NCBI RefSeq assembly: GCF_030411735.1 | Contig: NW_026848140.1 | Location: forward strand, 62,001-126,000 | Length of the DNA stretch: 64,000 nucleotides | Direction of reading: 5' to 3' | Origin: Phialemonium atrogriseum | Taxonomy: Eukaryota; Ascomycota; Sordariomycetes; Cephalothecales; Cephalothecaceae | In this document: positions 54,489-64,000 of the stretch, piece after piece | How the letters are laid out: the number at the start of each line of letters is the position of its first letter | Position numbering within the stretch: position 1 is the first letter of the stretch | Made by a program: the position numbers and the translations under genes | Notes under the pieces: model-generated | Seen by the model: only the letters and a program-made list of their open reading frames with translations | What the model was told of the DNA's origin: nothing | Database searches by the model: none

Positions 54489-57400
54489 GGCCTGCAGATC
54501 CAAACGGGAACAGCGGCAAAGCGCAGGAGAAGGCAACTGAGCAGGAGATTAGCGATGGCTAAGGTTGGCTTTACAGGCCACTTCAGGGCTCCCCCTCCCT
54601 CCCTCCCCCCAATGTCAGCCTCGGCCTGGGAACTTTCCGGCGCTATCGTGGGACAGCATGGATGGAGCATGCATGGCCGTGTGCCTGGGGTTTTTTCCAT
54701 GTCACTAATATCTGACACCCGCTTTGGGATGGATCGGTGTGGCGCTGGCGCCGAGCACTAGAGGGAATTCCAAGGCTGGCACACCCCCCATGCTCCCCCC
54801 ATGTCCCTTTCCCCCATGTTGGTCACCTTCACTTGCGCCAAGGACCGAACAGGTGACACGAAACGACGAGGGCTGGGCAATGAGACCAAGCACAAGCACA
54901 GGGCTGCGTAGGTAGGACTGACAACAGACTCCATGGGCAGGGAAACAGGAACAGCGGGTGGTAGGTGGCAGGAAGGGGAAATGGGAGCGTCGCGAATTGC
55001 CCAATGAGAAACCCGGAGACTTGATGGAACAGCAGCACTTACACAGCAGCCGTTTGTTGGTGCTGGGCACTTTATTTCGCACGGTAGGGCTGAGGCTTCG
55101 AGAGGGTGAGGGGCAAACTTAGCATAGAGGGAGGGGTAAACGAGACCCCGAAAGAATAGGAAAAGAAGGGAAAATAATAAAACTAGGACCCGGGGACCTC
55201 GAAGATAGATTAGGTAGGTAGGTATGTTTTTGTGGTGGGTTTGTGATCCAATGTCGAGGAAGCTCAGATCTGGCGCTGGCTAGGTACTGTACTGTACTTG
55301 AATGGACACACCCTGCGTCCCAACCAAAGTGCGAAAATGCGAGCTTCCCAGTGCATGTCAGATGGGACAGAGACGGGAGAAACTATTATATGTATATGTA
55401 GAGCGCAGGTGTGTAAGAACCTAGGTGACTAGGTAGGTAGGTAGCAAAGGCCGACAAAAGGGTAAGGAAGCGATTACCTACCAGTTAGGTACGTCGCAAA
55501 GGAGGCTAGAAGCGTAATGGTGTGAGGGGAACGTGGGCAGGAGTAGGCGTAGCAAAGAGGAAGGAGGGAGGGGATGGTGATGAAGGTTGTGAGCTGCACC
55601 TAGTTTCAGTCAGCCAGCTGCTCTCTCTCTGTCCCTGCCGATGACACGAGGCGTGGCCAATAACGGTAAGCTTGACCGGGATCTGTGTTTTGAGGGCAGG
55701 TGGGCATGGATGGCATGGATGGCAGGGTGGTATGGGTGGTAGGGCTGTTAGTCAACGAGGCAAGCTTGAGAAGAGGCGGCCAAGCAGACGGCGTCTGGTG
55801 GCGGGCAGCCAACTCCGGATGCAGACGGCGACCAACAGGGGGACCTGGGAATTAGTGGAAGACTAGGAGGCGGCCCATCTACACATGTAGATTTCTAGAA
55901 ACGCACCCCGAGTGTTGATTAGCTGTCCAAGGACGCCTGTCCCTGCTCTTCTGTCTGCTCTGCAAGCGAGACGCCCGGGAGCCCCAAGACATCCATCGGG
56001 GAGGACGGTGAGCGGCGGCAAGCGCCAGAGAAGGCAAGTCAGCATGGCGGAAGGCGAGCTGGACCTCTGAAGAGTGCGGAATGCGACAGGCGAATCGAAA
56101 TGCTGGATCCCTGTCATTCAGCCCAACAGTTCGTCCTCTCGTTTCTGTTGCTCGTCTCTCCCCAGCGGAATTTTTTTTTTTTTTAGATTCTAAAACCCAT
56201 AATTTGGCGCAGCGACTATGCGTAGGCATCTTGAATTAGCCAGACTGGTCTCCCTCGGAGGATTGCGACAAGGAGAGCGGTGGCGTTGACAGGGCAGGCT
56301 CGAAATGGAACTCTTTGGAGAGATTGAAGGAGGCACGTGCTAGTTCGCAACAGGCTTAGTTTTCGGTAGCGTTGAAAAGTTTCAGCTGAGTGCGAGCCCG
56401 TCCTCTATACTACGTACGCAGTACATGCATACGCACATAAACTGCAAGGCGTACAGCCACCCCCGTCTCCGCCTGGCAAGGGCAATGGAAGCGAATTGAT
56501 CCCTGTACGATTTCAGGTACCTCCGTACAACGCTGGGTTCAGATCTGGTATGGTATGTATCCGTCTTCTTGGCCGAGCCCGACATCTGTGTTGCCAGCTG
56601 GGAGCATCAATCAGAGCGCTTTCGGGTTGGAGCTCCAATGGATGCAATGTGTTCCGTACGTAGATGGCGCTCTACACTAGTAAGACGAGCCTCGTGGCGG
56701 TTTGCACTCCAAGAGCGAGCGAGGGCCTTCATGCAGGCAGCCTGCAGAAACACGAACATGAACGGTCCGGCAACCACCTCCATTTCCCAGGATATTTAGG
56801 GGTGGGGGTGTGCAGCCTGATGCAATACTTATGTACTACCTGCAGTATGTATGCCTGCATAACAAGCAGCACGATTAAGATACATGCAGATTGCAGATTC
56901 CAAGGATTCCCAGGCCAGTTGGAGCTCTCGCCTGTCCATGGTTCCCAAGATGGCGGCTCAGAGCTCAGCTTCCATTGTCGTCAGGTGTGGCAGATTCCGG
57001 TTTTTGACAGGAAGACATCCACCCATGTGAACCACTGTTGCGGAGGCTAGGTTCTTTTTTTGGCACCATTTCAGGGGGGGTTGGGCGGGGTAATTAATGG
57101 CACTCTGTTATTTATTAGAAAACTGGGATTTGGGTGTCTTTTTCAGCTCATAACAGCGCGGTGGCAACCAGGTACCTAGGTAGGTTCACTGTACTTGGCT
57201 GCTGGTGACACCCGACCCCTGCACCCGCCACAAATGCCCAGACCCCCGAATATGTGAGATGCTCTTTCCATGCACAATCAACGAGAATCGCATCATCAGG
57301 AATCGAACTTGCACCTAGGTGCTTAAATTGGAACAAGAACCCTCACTGTCTGCTACATAGGTACATTACCTTACCACCTGGTGCCTGATTGAGAGCAAGT

Positions 57401-60400
57401 GCCGAATGTCCCATCCAACATGGAACTCGACCAACAACACATAACATAAAGATGAAATCGTGCCTGACTCGTTCCACACAGCGCACAAAACGATATTGGG
57501 TTTCCCCCCCAACACTACCACCGTTACAACGCAGATAGAGTCTGGATCTTGGATCAGATCTTCTCAGCATCGCCACCCTACTGCAAGCCAAGGCTCGAGT
57601 GCACCAGCTGATCGAATAAGACCCTTCAAGTAGTTCCTCCAGGTTTTTTTCTCCCATGAGATGGCCTTCGTTAGCAGCGATCCCTCTGCTGCCACTTCTT
57701 CGATGCTATTTGCGAACACATCCAGGGGTGCTCGAGGTCGTCAACCTCGCTACTGCCAACCACTTTAGACGCTTCCAGGGTGTGTCTCCTCGGTCACCGA
57801 AGAATTGTCGCGATGGAATTGGTTCGGGGCTCTTACTCTTGTTTCGCGTCCGATGCCGCTGCCGCTGCCGCCCGTCAGGCGGGTTGTTGATTACCTACCT
57901 ACCTTGGCTGCTCGGCTGTCCAGTGGATAGTATGTATGCAAGGGAGACAGTTGGGTGACCACTGACAGTGTAGATCGCCCAATTGGCTGCCGACGAGCCG
58001 GACAGATCTCGAATTTCTCAGCCCTATGGATGTACACATGTATCCCGCAGGCGCACAGTATTCCGTTCCCAACCCTGTCAATCCTTGCAAATGGCTGGCT
58101 GACTCGAGCCTCCTGACCAGAGCCGCGCTGGATCAAGTGCGGATCTCACGCCTCCCATCGTATACTACCCGTGTAGATGCAAGGCACGGTTCGGTTTCGT
58201 GTTTCGCGAGTTGGCTCTGCTACCTATTTTGACCGCTCTTTTACATACCATACCGCCTTTGAGGCGATATCTATTCCTGGCATCATCATTGGCTTGCCTG
58301 TTGGCCAAATCAGCTAATTACCGTCGCGAGAGTCCAGAACTGGCACTAGGACCGATCTAAACATGATTAACGACCCACTCAGAGCAGGCAGCGATGGTCA
58401 TCGCCATCTAGTGTACTATGTAATCCTGTGAGCCGTTGCCCGTCACTCTGTCAATCCTCACTTCGATTTCTTATGAGCTAGTGGTGTCGCCAAGACTGAA
58501 CGGATATCGATTTGATCCAACCAGTCGCTCGAGGAGCCTCGCCGCCGCAATGCCGAGTTGCTTCGGCCAACCACCACAACACCACACCGTCCCCTGCAGC
58601 CGAGAATACGGCCGTGGCCACCACCGTCCATGCATCTCGAGAGCAAGTAAACACCGTATGCCGTATGCGATCCAATCTTTGCAATTCAAGCAAACGGCAT
58701 CGAACCCAGCTGACAGCCTTTTCCCCAGCCCTCCCTCGCGGACGCAGTCCAGTGACTTGCGGCGTGCTTGGGTTTTGGAACTGCAATTTGGGCCTTCGCA
58801 ACACTTCAAGCTCAGCCACAAACAAGTAGGATTCAGCCCCCAGTGGTCTCCGCAGCATGGCACTTATTAGGACCCACTCGCTGAGACAGGTTCGCACCAC
58901 AAGACGGTCAAGTGATGCTGTCGATTTTGCAAACCATGTTAGCTCCTTGTCTGCCCATGACTACCCAGTCGCGGCTGTCCTGTCTCAGGCGCTCAGCTGG
59001 TGCCCGGGCGAGAATCTTGGCCTCGAGTTCTACACCCTCTTCGGCAGTTAGCACATATAAGCGTTCTGGCCCTTGGTCGGTTGATCCGCCTAGTGTCTCA
59101 GAACCCGACCCAGCCGGCCGAGCTAACGTGGCCTCGGAGGTGCCTCTCAGCTTTGCCGTTGTTGGTCTGTATCACTCTGAACTTGCTTGCCGTCTGCTGA
59201 CATGTCGCATCCAAGGTGGTCCATATTGGGGCCAGGCCGCCCCAGAAGCCGAATAAAGACCAGGCTCCACCGCCTCAAGCTGAAATTTGTGTGGGCTTTC
59301 TTACGGGCTCTCTCTCGCCGTCTTCTCCAGTGTCAGCCGGGAGCCGCGTCCGCCTTCGTGTAGTCGGAATCACACAGCCCAGGTCTAGATGCCTTGCTTA
59401 GTGAACCCGGGGCCCCAAGCTGGTATCCTGTGCGATATTCACTAAAGCCTGATTCCGACCTGCATCTATTGGCAATCTCTGGTTGCCAGCCGACTCGTCC
59501 CAATCTACTCTAGAGATACGAAGCATGCTATCTACCAGGCTCACCGCCACGGTCAAGCGGGGTGGGGGACAACAACTACTGGGAAAACCTGGACCAAGCG
59601 AGCTAGTAGAAGCCCCCGCCCCTACGACTTTCTTGATCGCCGGTCTAGTCGTTGGGAAGAATGGGTCAGCAGTGGCCGTTAATCCTCAAGAGAAAGTTCT
59701 CACGTTCTCACGCTGGACGCCCGGCTTTGATGAATCGTGACCCGAGCCGACTGTGCTGCCTTTGAACATCTCGAGGTCAGCGTTTGACACATGGCCTGAC
59801 CATAAACCCCACCGGCAAACCAGACCTGACGGCCTGTTACAGCTCCGCGACCATGAGTGCCGCGATGGGAATTGGTTCAACATGCTTTGCCACGCCGAGT
59901 CTTAAGCCTGAATCTCCGCCCCAGGCTGCCTTGGCCAACTCAGCCGCCGCGTAAGAGATCAGCAACTAAAGACGGTCATGATAGGGATTCTCCGTAGTCC
60001 CACCTCTCGACAGCAGACACGGGCAGAGGCTTTACGAGCGGGAAAGTCTCACAAGTTGGCAGCGATGCAAGGTGCACTGTTTCCTTTTTTCTCCTAGTCC
60101 TACATGATCCACCAGACAAGAGCTCGTGGTATCAGAAGCTGTCCCTGCTCCCTTTTCGCTTCTCTTTCCCGCCAGCCCCTCAACAGCCAAGAATATAGAG
60201 AAAATATAAACCATGCACTTGTCCGAGCCATACACTACTAGCCCGAGCCGCGCGAGTTGCTTGAGAATGCTGATGAACCAACCACCCCTACTACATATAT
60301 CGCCGGAAGGGACCAAAGAAAGAAAAAAAAAAACATGATCGAACCCTGAGGGGTTTAAGCCAAATGACCTTCCTCTCCGTAACCACATAGTAGATAACAT

Positions 60401-60641
60401 GGGAGCCAAGGGTCTCTTAGCCAAGAGATAGGGGACGCAAAGTGATGACCCGATCCAGAAGAGCCCGGGGGACATCTACACTTCTCCCTTCCGGGATATT
60501 CGATGTGTAGATAACAAAAAGCGTGTAGTGTGGAAAAAGCTCAACCGGCCGTTGCCTATCGCATCGTCGTTACACGGGGGAACCAAAAAGGGGAGGAGGG
60601 GGGGGGGAGGAGAGAGAACAAGATGGCTTTTAAAGGCCCCG
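54489..60641. other. 6.1-kb region without a supportable gene
   Basis: Between the membrane protein start and the MBP1 stop. The first 1.3 kb should contain the membrane protein promoter. GT/AG-rich segments with ACCTAGGTAGG-type motifs occur at 55207-55226, 55418-55444 and 57171-57184. A T-run lies near 56169. All frames here are short or lack protein character. It could hold non-coding RNA genes, but I see no conserved RNA structure. Confidence 0.4.
55418..55444. repeat. ACCTAGGTGACTAGGTAGGTAGG motif block
   Basis: Short tandem of (C)TAGG(T) units with an ACCTAGGT palindrome, one of several similar blocks in the gene-poor right half of the window. Confidence 0.55.
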
Positions 60642-62982
60642 TCACACAGGCGTGATCTCCATCTGCTCGCCCCCTCCCCCGGCCCCCCCACCGACGTCCG
60701 TCTCCTCCTCCATCATCTTGATGAGGTCGTCCAGGTTGGCGTCCAGCATGTCCTGGTCTCCGGGCCCGAGGCAGCTCCTCAGCAGGCGCCTGTACTTGTC
60801 GATATTCTCGCCCGTGCCCAGCATGCCCCTTGCCTCGACGTAGTCGGCCTCGGCCCGCCGCTGCTCCGCCAGCAGGGCCCCGAGCTCGGCCGCGAGCCGG
60901 AGCCGCTCCTCCGCGCCGTCGGGGCCGTCTCCTCCTCCTCCTCCGTTACTGCCGCCGGCGGCGGCGGTGGTGGTGGTGCTGCTGCTGTCGCCGTTGGCCA
61001 TGTTGGCTAGCTCGGCCTCGACGGCCTCCTGGACGGCGATGCGGTTCTGGTGCGCGACGTAGGCGAGCACCTGCTTGCGCAGCACGGCCGCGTCGCCGGC
61101 GACCTTGTCGGCGACGTCGTCGGGCTCGGCGAGGCCGTCGAGGTCGGCGATGGCGGCGCGGAGGTTGGCGAGCTCGGCCTGCGTGTTGAGCACGATGCGG
61201 CGCGCCTCCCTCTCGGCCTCGTCCTTCTCCTTGAACTCCTCCTCGTAGCTCTGGGCCAGGTCCTGGAACTTCTCGAGCACCAGCGGGGTGATCCGGCTCT
61301 GCACCGTGCTGGCCGCCTCGCTCTTGAACGACATGGCCAGCCTGCCGACCGACTCGCCGACGGCGTCGCGGAACGAGGCGTGCCGCTGCGACTCCGGGCC
61401 GAAGGGGCTCGACGACCGCTGCTGCACGGTGCGCGAGGACTTGGACTTGGTGGCGTTGAGCTCCTTGATCAGGTCCTCGGCGCGGACCCCTTCCTTGTTG
61501 GGGATGTCTGTCGACGCCCCGCGGCCCAGGAGGGCGCGGATGCATTTCCGGGCGTCACGCTGGGCGGCGAGGTGGACGGCCGTGTTGCCGTCGTTGTCCT
61601 GTGCGTCGATCAGCTGCTGGACGTAGTTCGGCTCGTGTGTCTCCTGGAGCTTGTTGAGTATATTGTCCAGGTAGTAACGCGAGCACGAGTGGGAGACGAC
61701 TCGGCCGCTCTTCATGACTGCCGCGTGGTGGATGGCTGTGCACCCGGACGCGTCTCTGGCGTCCAGGGTACTGAAGAGCTCCTTCATGACCAGCGGGAAG
61801 GTTTGCTTTTCGTAGCAGTTGGTGAAGTTGACAGCCCGCATGAACGGTGTCTCGCCGCGGACGTTTTGGGAGGCCAGATTCGCACCGAAACGCTTGAGTT
61901 GCTTGATTATATCAACATCACCCATGGCCGATGCCCAGTGGAGGGCCGTGTGTCGTTCCGTGTCTATGGTCCAGTCGGGCTGGAAGTTGGTCGGAGGGTC
62001 CGGACGTATGGCAGGCTGCTCGTTCCTAGAGAGAAGAAAGTAGTCCAGGAGCTCATCTCCGTACATGGCGTGCTGTTGATCTGTCAGATCTTGAATCATC
62101 TCTTCCCGCTTCCGTTTCCTATGTCCTGTCGAGAACTGTGGGGCGTCGTATCTGTCGTCCTCGGCCATGTAAGACGCCGAGGCAATGGTGAGGTTGTCTG
62201 GGGTGTCGTCTTCGTTCATGTGCACATCGCCATTGTCATACTCCTCTAGGACAGGAGGAGGAGGAGCAGCACCTTTGCGGCCTTGTGAGACGTTGTCTGC
62301 GCGCGCTAAGTTGGACGACTTACTGCTCCATTTCGGAACAGCAGGCTTGGCTTTTGGAGCCTTGGGCTTGCTGGCATGTCGAGGTGCAGGCGGGGGGCTT
62401 TCGCCGCCAGCCTGATATTCAAATATTGGCCGTAGGCGTTCGAAAATATCGTTTCGGCGGGCGAGTGCCTGGCCTTGTTCCAATGGAATCCATGTCCCTG
62501 TTCGAGAGCATGCGTAAGGATCACTGTTCGTCTCCGGGGTAGCGGAAGAGGGGAAGGGAGAGGCGAGGCGAACCTTGGTACTTTCCATATCCACCCTGAA
62601 TCTTCTCGTGGACGTCCTTCTGCACTTCGCGCTCGAGGATTCGGGTGCGCGCGGGCTTATCGAACCCGGCGGCTTTGAGGATATGTGTCGCATTGATCCA
62701 GTCGTCGTGTCGCCGTCGCATTACATGCTCTTTGAGATCTGCTCCGAACTGGAATTCCCATACAGGAATCTGCCAGACAAACGGGTCAGCAGTCGCCCCT
62801 AACGGTGAACCAATACTCAGGAGTAGTCGCTAGGTCGAAACCGCCCAACAAGGGGTCGGTCGCTCTTGGGGGAAACGCCAGCGCGCGGACGCAGTTGCGG
62901 ACCAGGAACCAAGGCAGGCCGATCAACTTACGCCGCTGTACGTGGCACTATAGATGCCCTCGGGGGCGCTGCCTTTCACCAT
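60642..62982 (-). CDS. mbp1: APSES-ankyrin transcription factor, MBP1 type (MBF DNA-binding subunit)
   Basis: Three exons on the minus strand: 62982-62932 (17 codons), 62769-62574 and 62497-60642; introns of 162 nt (TGCTGAC branch) and 76 nt. 700 aa. MBP1/Res-type factor that binds MCB-like sites and drives G1/S genes in a complex with a SWI6-like partner. Seen: the KilA-N/APSES DNA-binding domain (about 10-115) with YSGIPVWEFQF, RRRHDDWINATHILKAAGF, DKPARTRILEREVQ and GGYGKYQGTWIPLEQG; ankyrin repeats in the middle (TALHWASAMGDVDIIKQL; GCTAIHHAAV; NTAVHLAAQRDARKCIRALL); and a coiled-coil region (about 500-600) with a Thr/Gly-rich insert, then a short acidic end. The two splice sites fall inside the DNA-binding domain and rebuild it exactly. 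An orthologue of SWI4 or SWI6 is less likely, given the intact APSES domain and length. Confidence 0.93.
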
Positions 62983-63923
62983 CTTCCTTCAATGCTGGAA
63001 ACAACCAAGGTTGGCCGCAGGGGTGTCGAATTCTCAATGGCGCTGCCCTGGCGCTGATAGAAAGATGGGAAGGTGGGAAGGTTCAAGGGAGGTCGCAAGA
63101 AAGTTAGCCGCAGTGAGAGAAACCAGAGTGTCACCGCAGAAAATAGCCCATGAAGGGTTAGCAGACAACTGCAGCAGTCCGAGGTTGCACGGTGGCGGCG
63201 GATTGCTCCAATGACTAGGTAGGCAGTCACCAGACAGATTTGAGAGGAGAAATGAGCGCAAGTCACGTCGCAAAGACGCGAAGCTGAAAGTGGGGAAGAC
63301 GCGGTCAGGATACGGCGACACGCGAATCAATTAAAACAGCCTGCATGTGAGCAGGCACGTGCTGCATCGACCACCACCCAATTAAGTGTACATGCTGCCT
63401 AATTTTAGAACGTGCTACCTCCATTCACATTGCAATTGCAATGCTCAGCGTTCGATCACTTGTTTATATCTTCTTAACTTGCTTCTGATTGTCGTCACTT
63501 ATACTTATCTCTCCCAGCTGGTTGGGGCCGCCATTTAAAGAACCCCTTAAAAACAATAAGAGCGTGCTAAATGTGAAAACGTTTGGATATTTGGAAATGT
63601 GAAGCTAACTTTCCACATATCTATTTTATCTAATAATACCTGAGACATAAATTAGAAAAGAAAGAAATATTTTGATAACTTCTCACTCTTAAGTTGATTT
63701 ACAAATACTGACCGCTGACATGGTTGTTCTTCGGGTTAGATATCAATGTCGACGACTGAAAGCGCCAGGTTCCACATAATATGGCCCAGGATGATAAGGG
63801 GAAGGTGACGGAGGGATGAGAAACTGAAATATATTATTGTGTAAGCGCTCGTAGATGGAAAGAAAATCTATCAAAACTTGTTGAGATGTGATGGTCATTT
63901 CAACGCAGTCATACATACTCATA
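62983..63923. other. MBP1 upstream region and AT-rich flank
   Basis: The first 300-400 bp should be the MBP1 promoter. From about 63,330 the sequence is AT-rich with no coding frame and leads to the 3' end of the next gene on the minus strand. Confidence 0.45.
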
Positions 63924-64000
63924 TCACCACGAACCGAGAGGAGCAAGGCCAAGCTCGACGAGGTACTTGTTCGCCTCGGCCGTCGTATTATCCCACAGGC
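63924..64000 (-). CDS. 3' end of a gene running off the window (partial)
   Basis: Reading leftward from the window edge, a frame gives LWDNTTAEANKYLVELG and then LAPLGSW before a TGA at 63926-63924. The GC-rich codon use contrasts with the AT-rich flank to its left and looks like the C-terminal 25 codons of a protein. Too short for a family call. Confidence 0.45.
   Translation of the reverse strand, partial: LWDNTTAEANKYLVELGLAPLGSW

Noticed and set aside
57289..57330. GTTCGATTCC-like T-loop on the minus strand suggesting a tRNA
   Set aside because: The flanking bases do not form a T stem, and no acceptor, D or anticodon arms can be folded around it.
61050..62249. 399-codon plus-strand frame over MBP1
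   Set aside because: Antisense of the ankyrin and coiled-coil part of MBP1; the product has no recognisable domain.

Overview
The window looks like a euchromatic piece of a filamentous ascomycete genome, most likely Sordariomycetes (possibly Sordariales; this is inferred from gene make-up and not tested). The reasons are GC-rich coding sequence, introns of about 50-95 nt with GT..AG ends and clear CTAAC/CTGAC branch points, and fungal orthologues such as Mediator kinase SSN3/CDK8, SAGA subunit SGF29, an APSES-ankyrin factor of the MBP1 type, an ARF6-type GTPase and a hybrid histidine kinase. I rebuilt the exons by hand from splice motifs and reading phase, so exon borders are predictions.

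Layout. 1-11.3 kb is housekeeping-dense: the 3' part of an MFS sugar transporter, a DCG1-like racemase (-), SSN3 (+, with a newly placed leader exon), ARF6-like GTPase (-), SGF29 (-) and mannose-6-phosphate isomerase (+). 11.3-25.1 kb is gene-poor and has accessory content: a small secreted CBM1 protein, an FAD monooxygenase, a nitrilase-family hydrolase, and relics that include a TPR-protein fragment and an older gene with C-to-T-type nonsense codons. 25.1-36.5 kb holds a six-exon hybrid histidine kinase, a short MetE-like methyltransferase, an F-box protein with an aspartate run, and a DMT-superfamily transporter. 39.4-44.3 kb is a compact metabolic group: a TauD/JLP1-type dioxygenase, an AKR7-type aldo-keto reductase and a short-chain dehydrogenase. 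45.3-63 kb has only three genes: a Q-rich conserved protein, a single-span membrane protein and MBP1, separated by about 6 kb non-coding stretches. A gene fragment reading leftward touches the right edge.

Functional threads. SSN3, SGF29 and MBP1 all belong to transcription control but are not obviously co-regulated. The CBM1 protein has XlnR/Xyr1-like and CreA-like motifs upstream, which would suit plant-biomass-dependent expression. The 39-44 kb enzymes could act in sulfonate or carbonyl catabolism, but no cluster-specific regulator or transporter is visible.

I see no convincing new multi-gene system. The best leads are the stand-alone CBM1 protein and its promoter, the 27-nt micro-exon that carries an iron ligand of the dioxygenase, the Lys-to-Arg change in the kinase receiver domain, the SSN3 leader exon behind a 529-nt intron, and the RIP-like relic.
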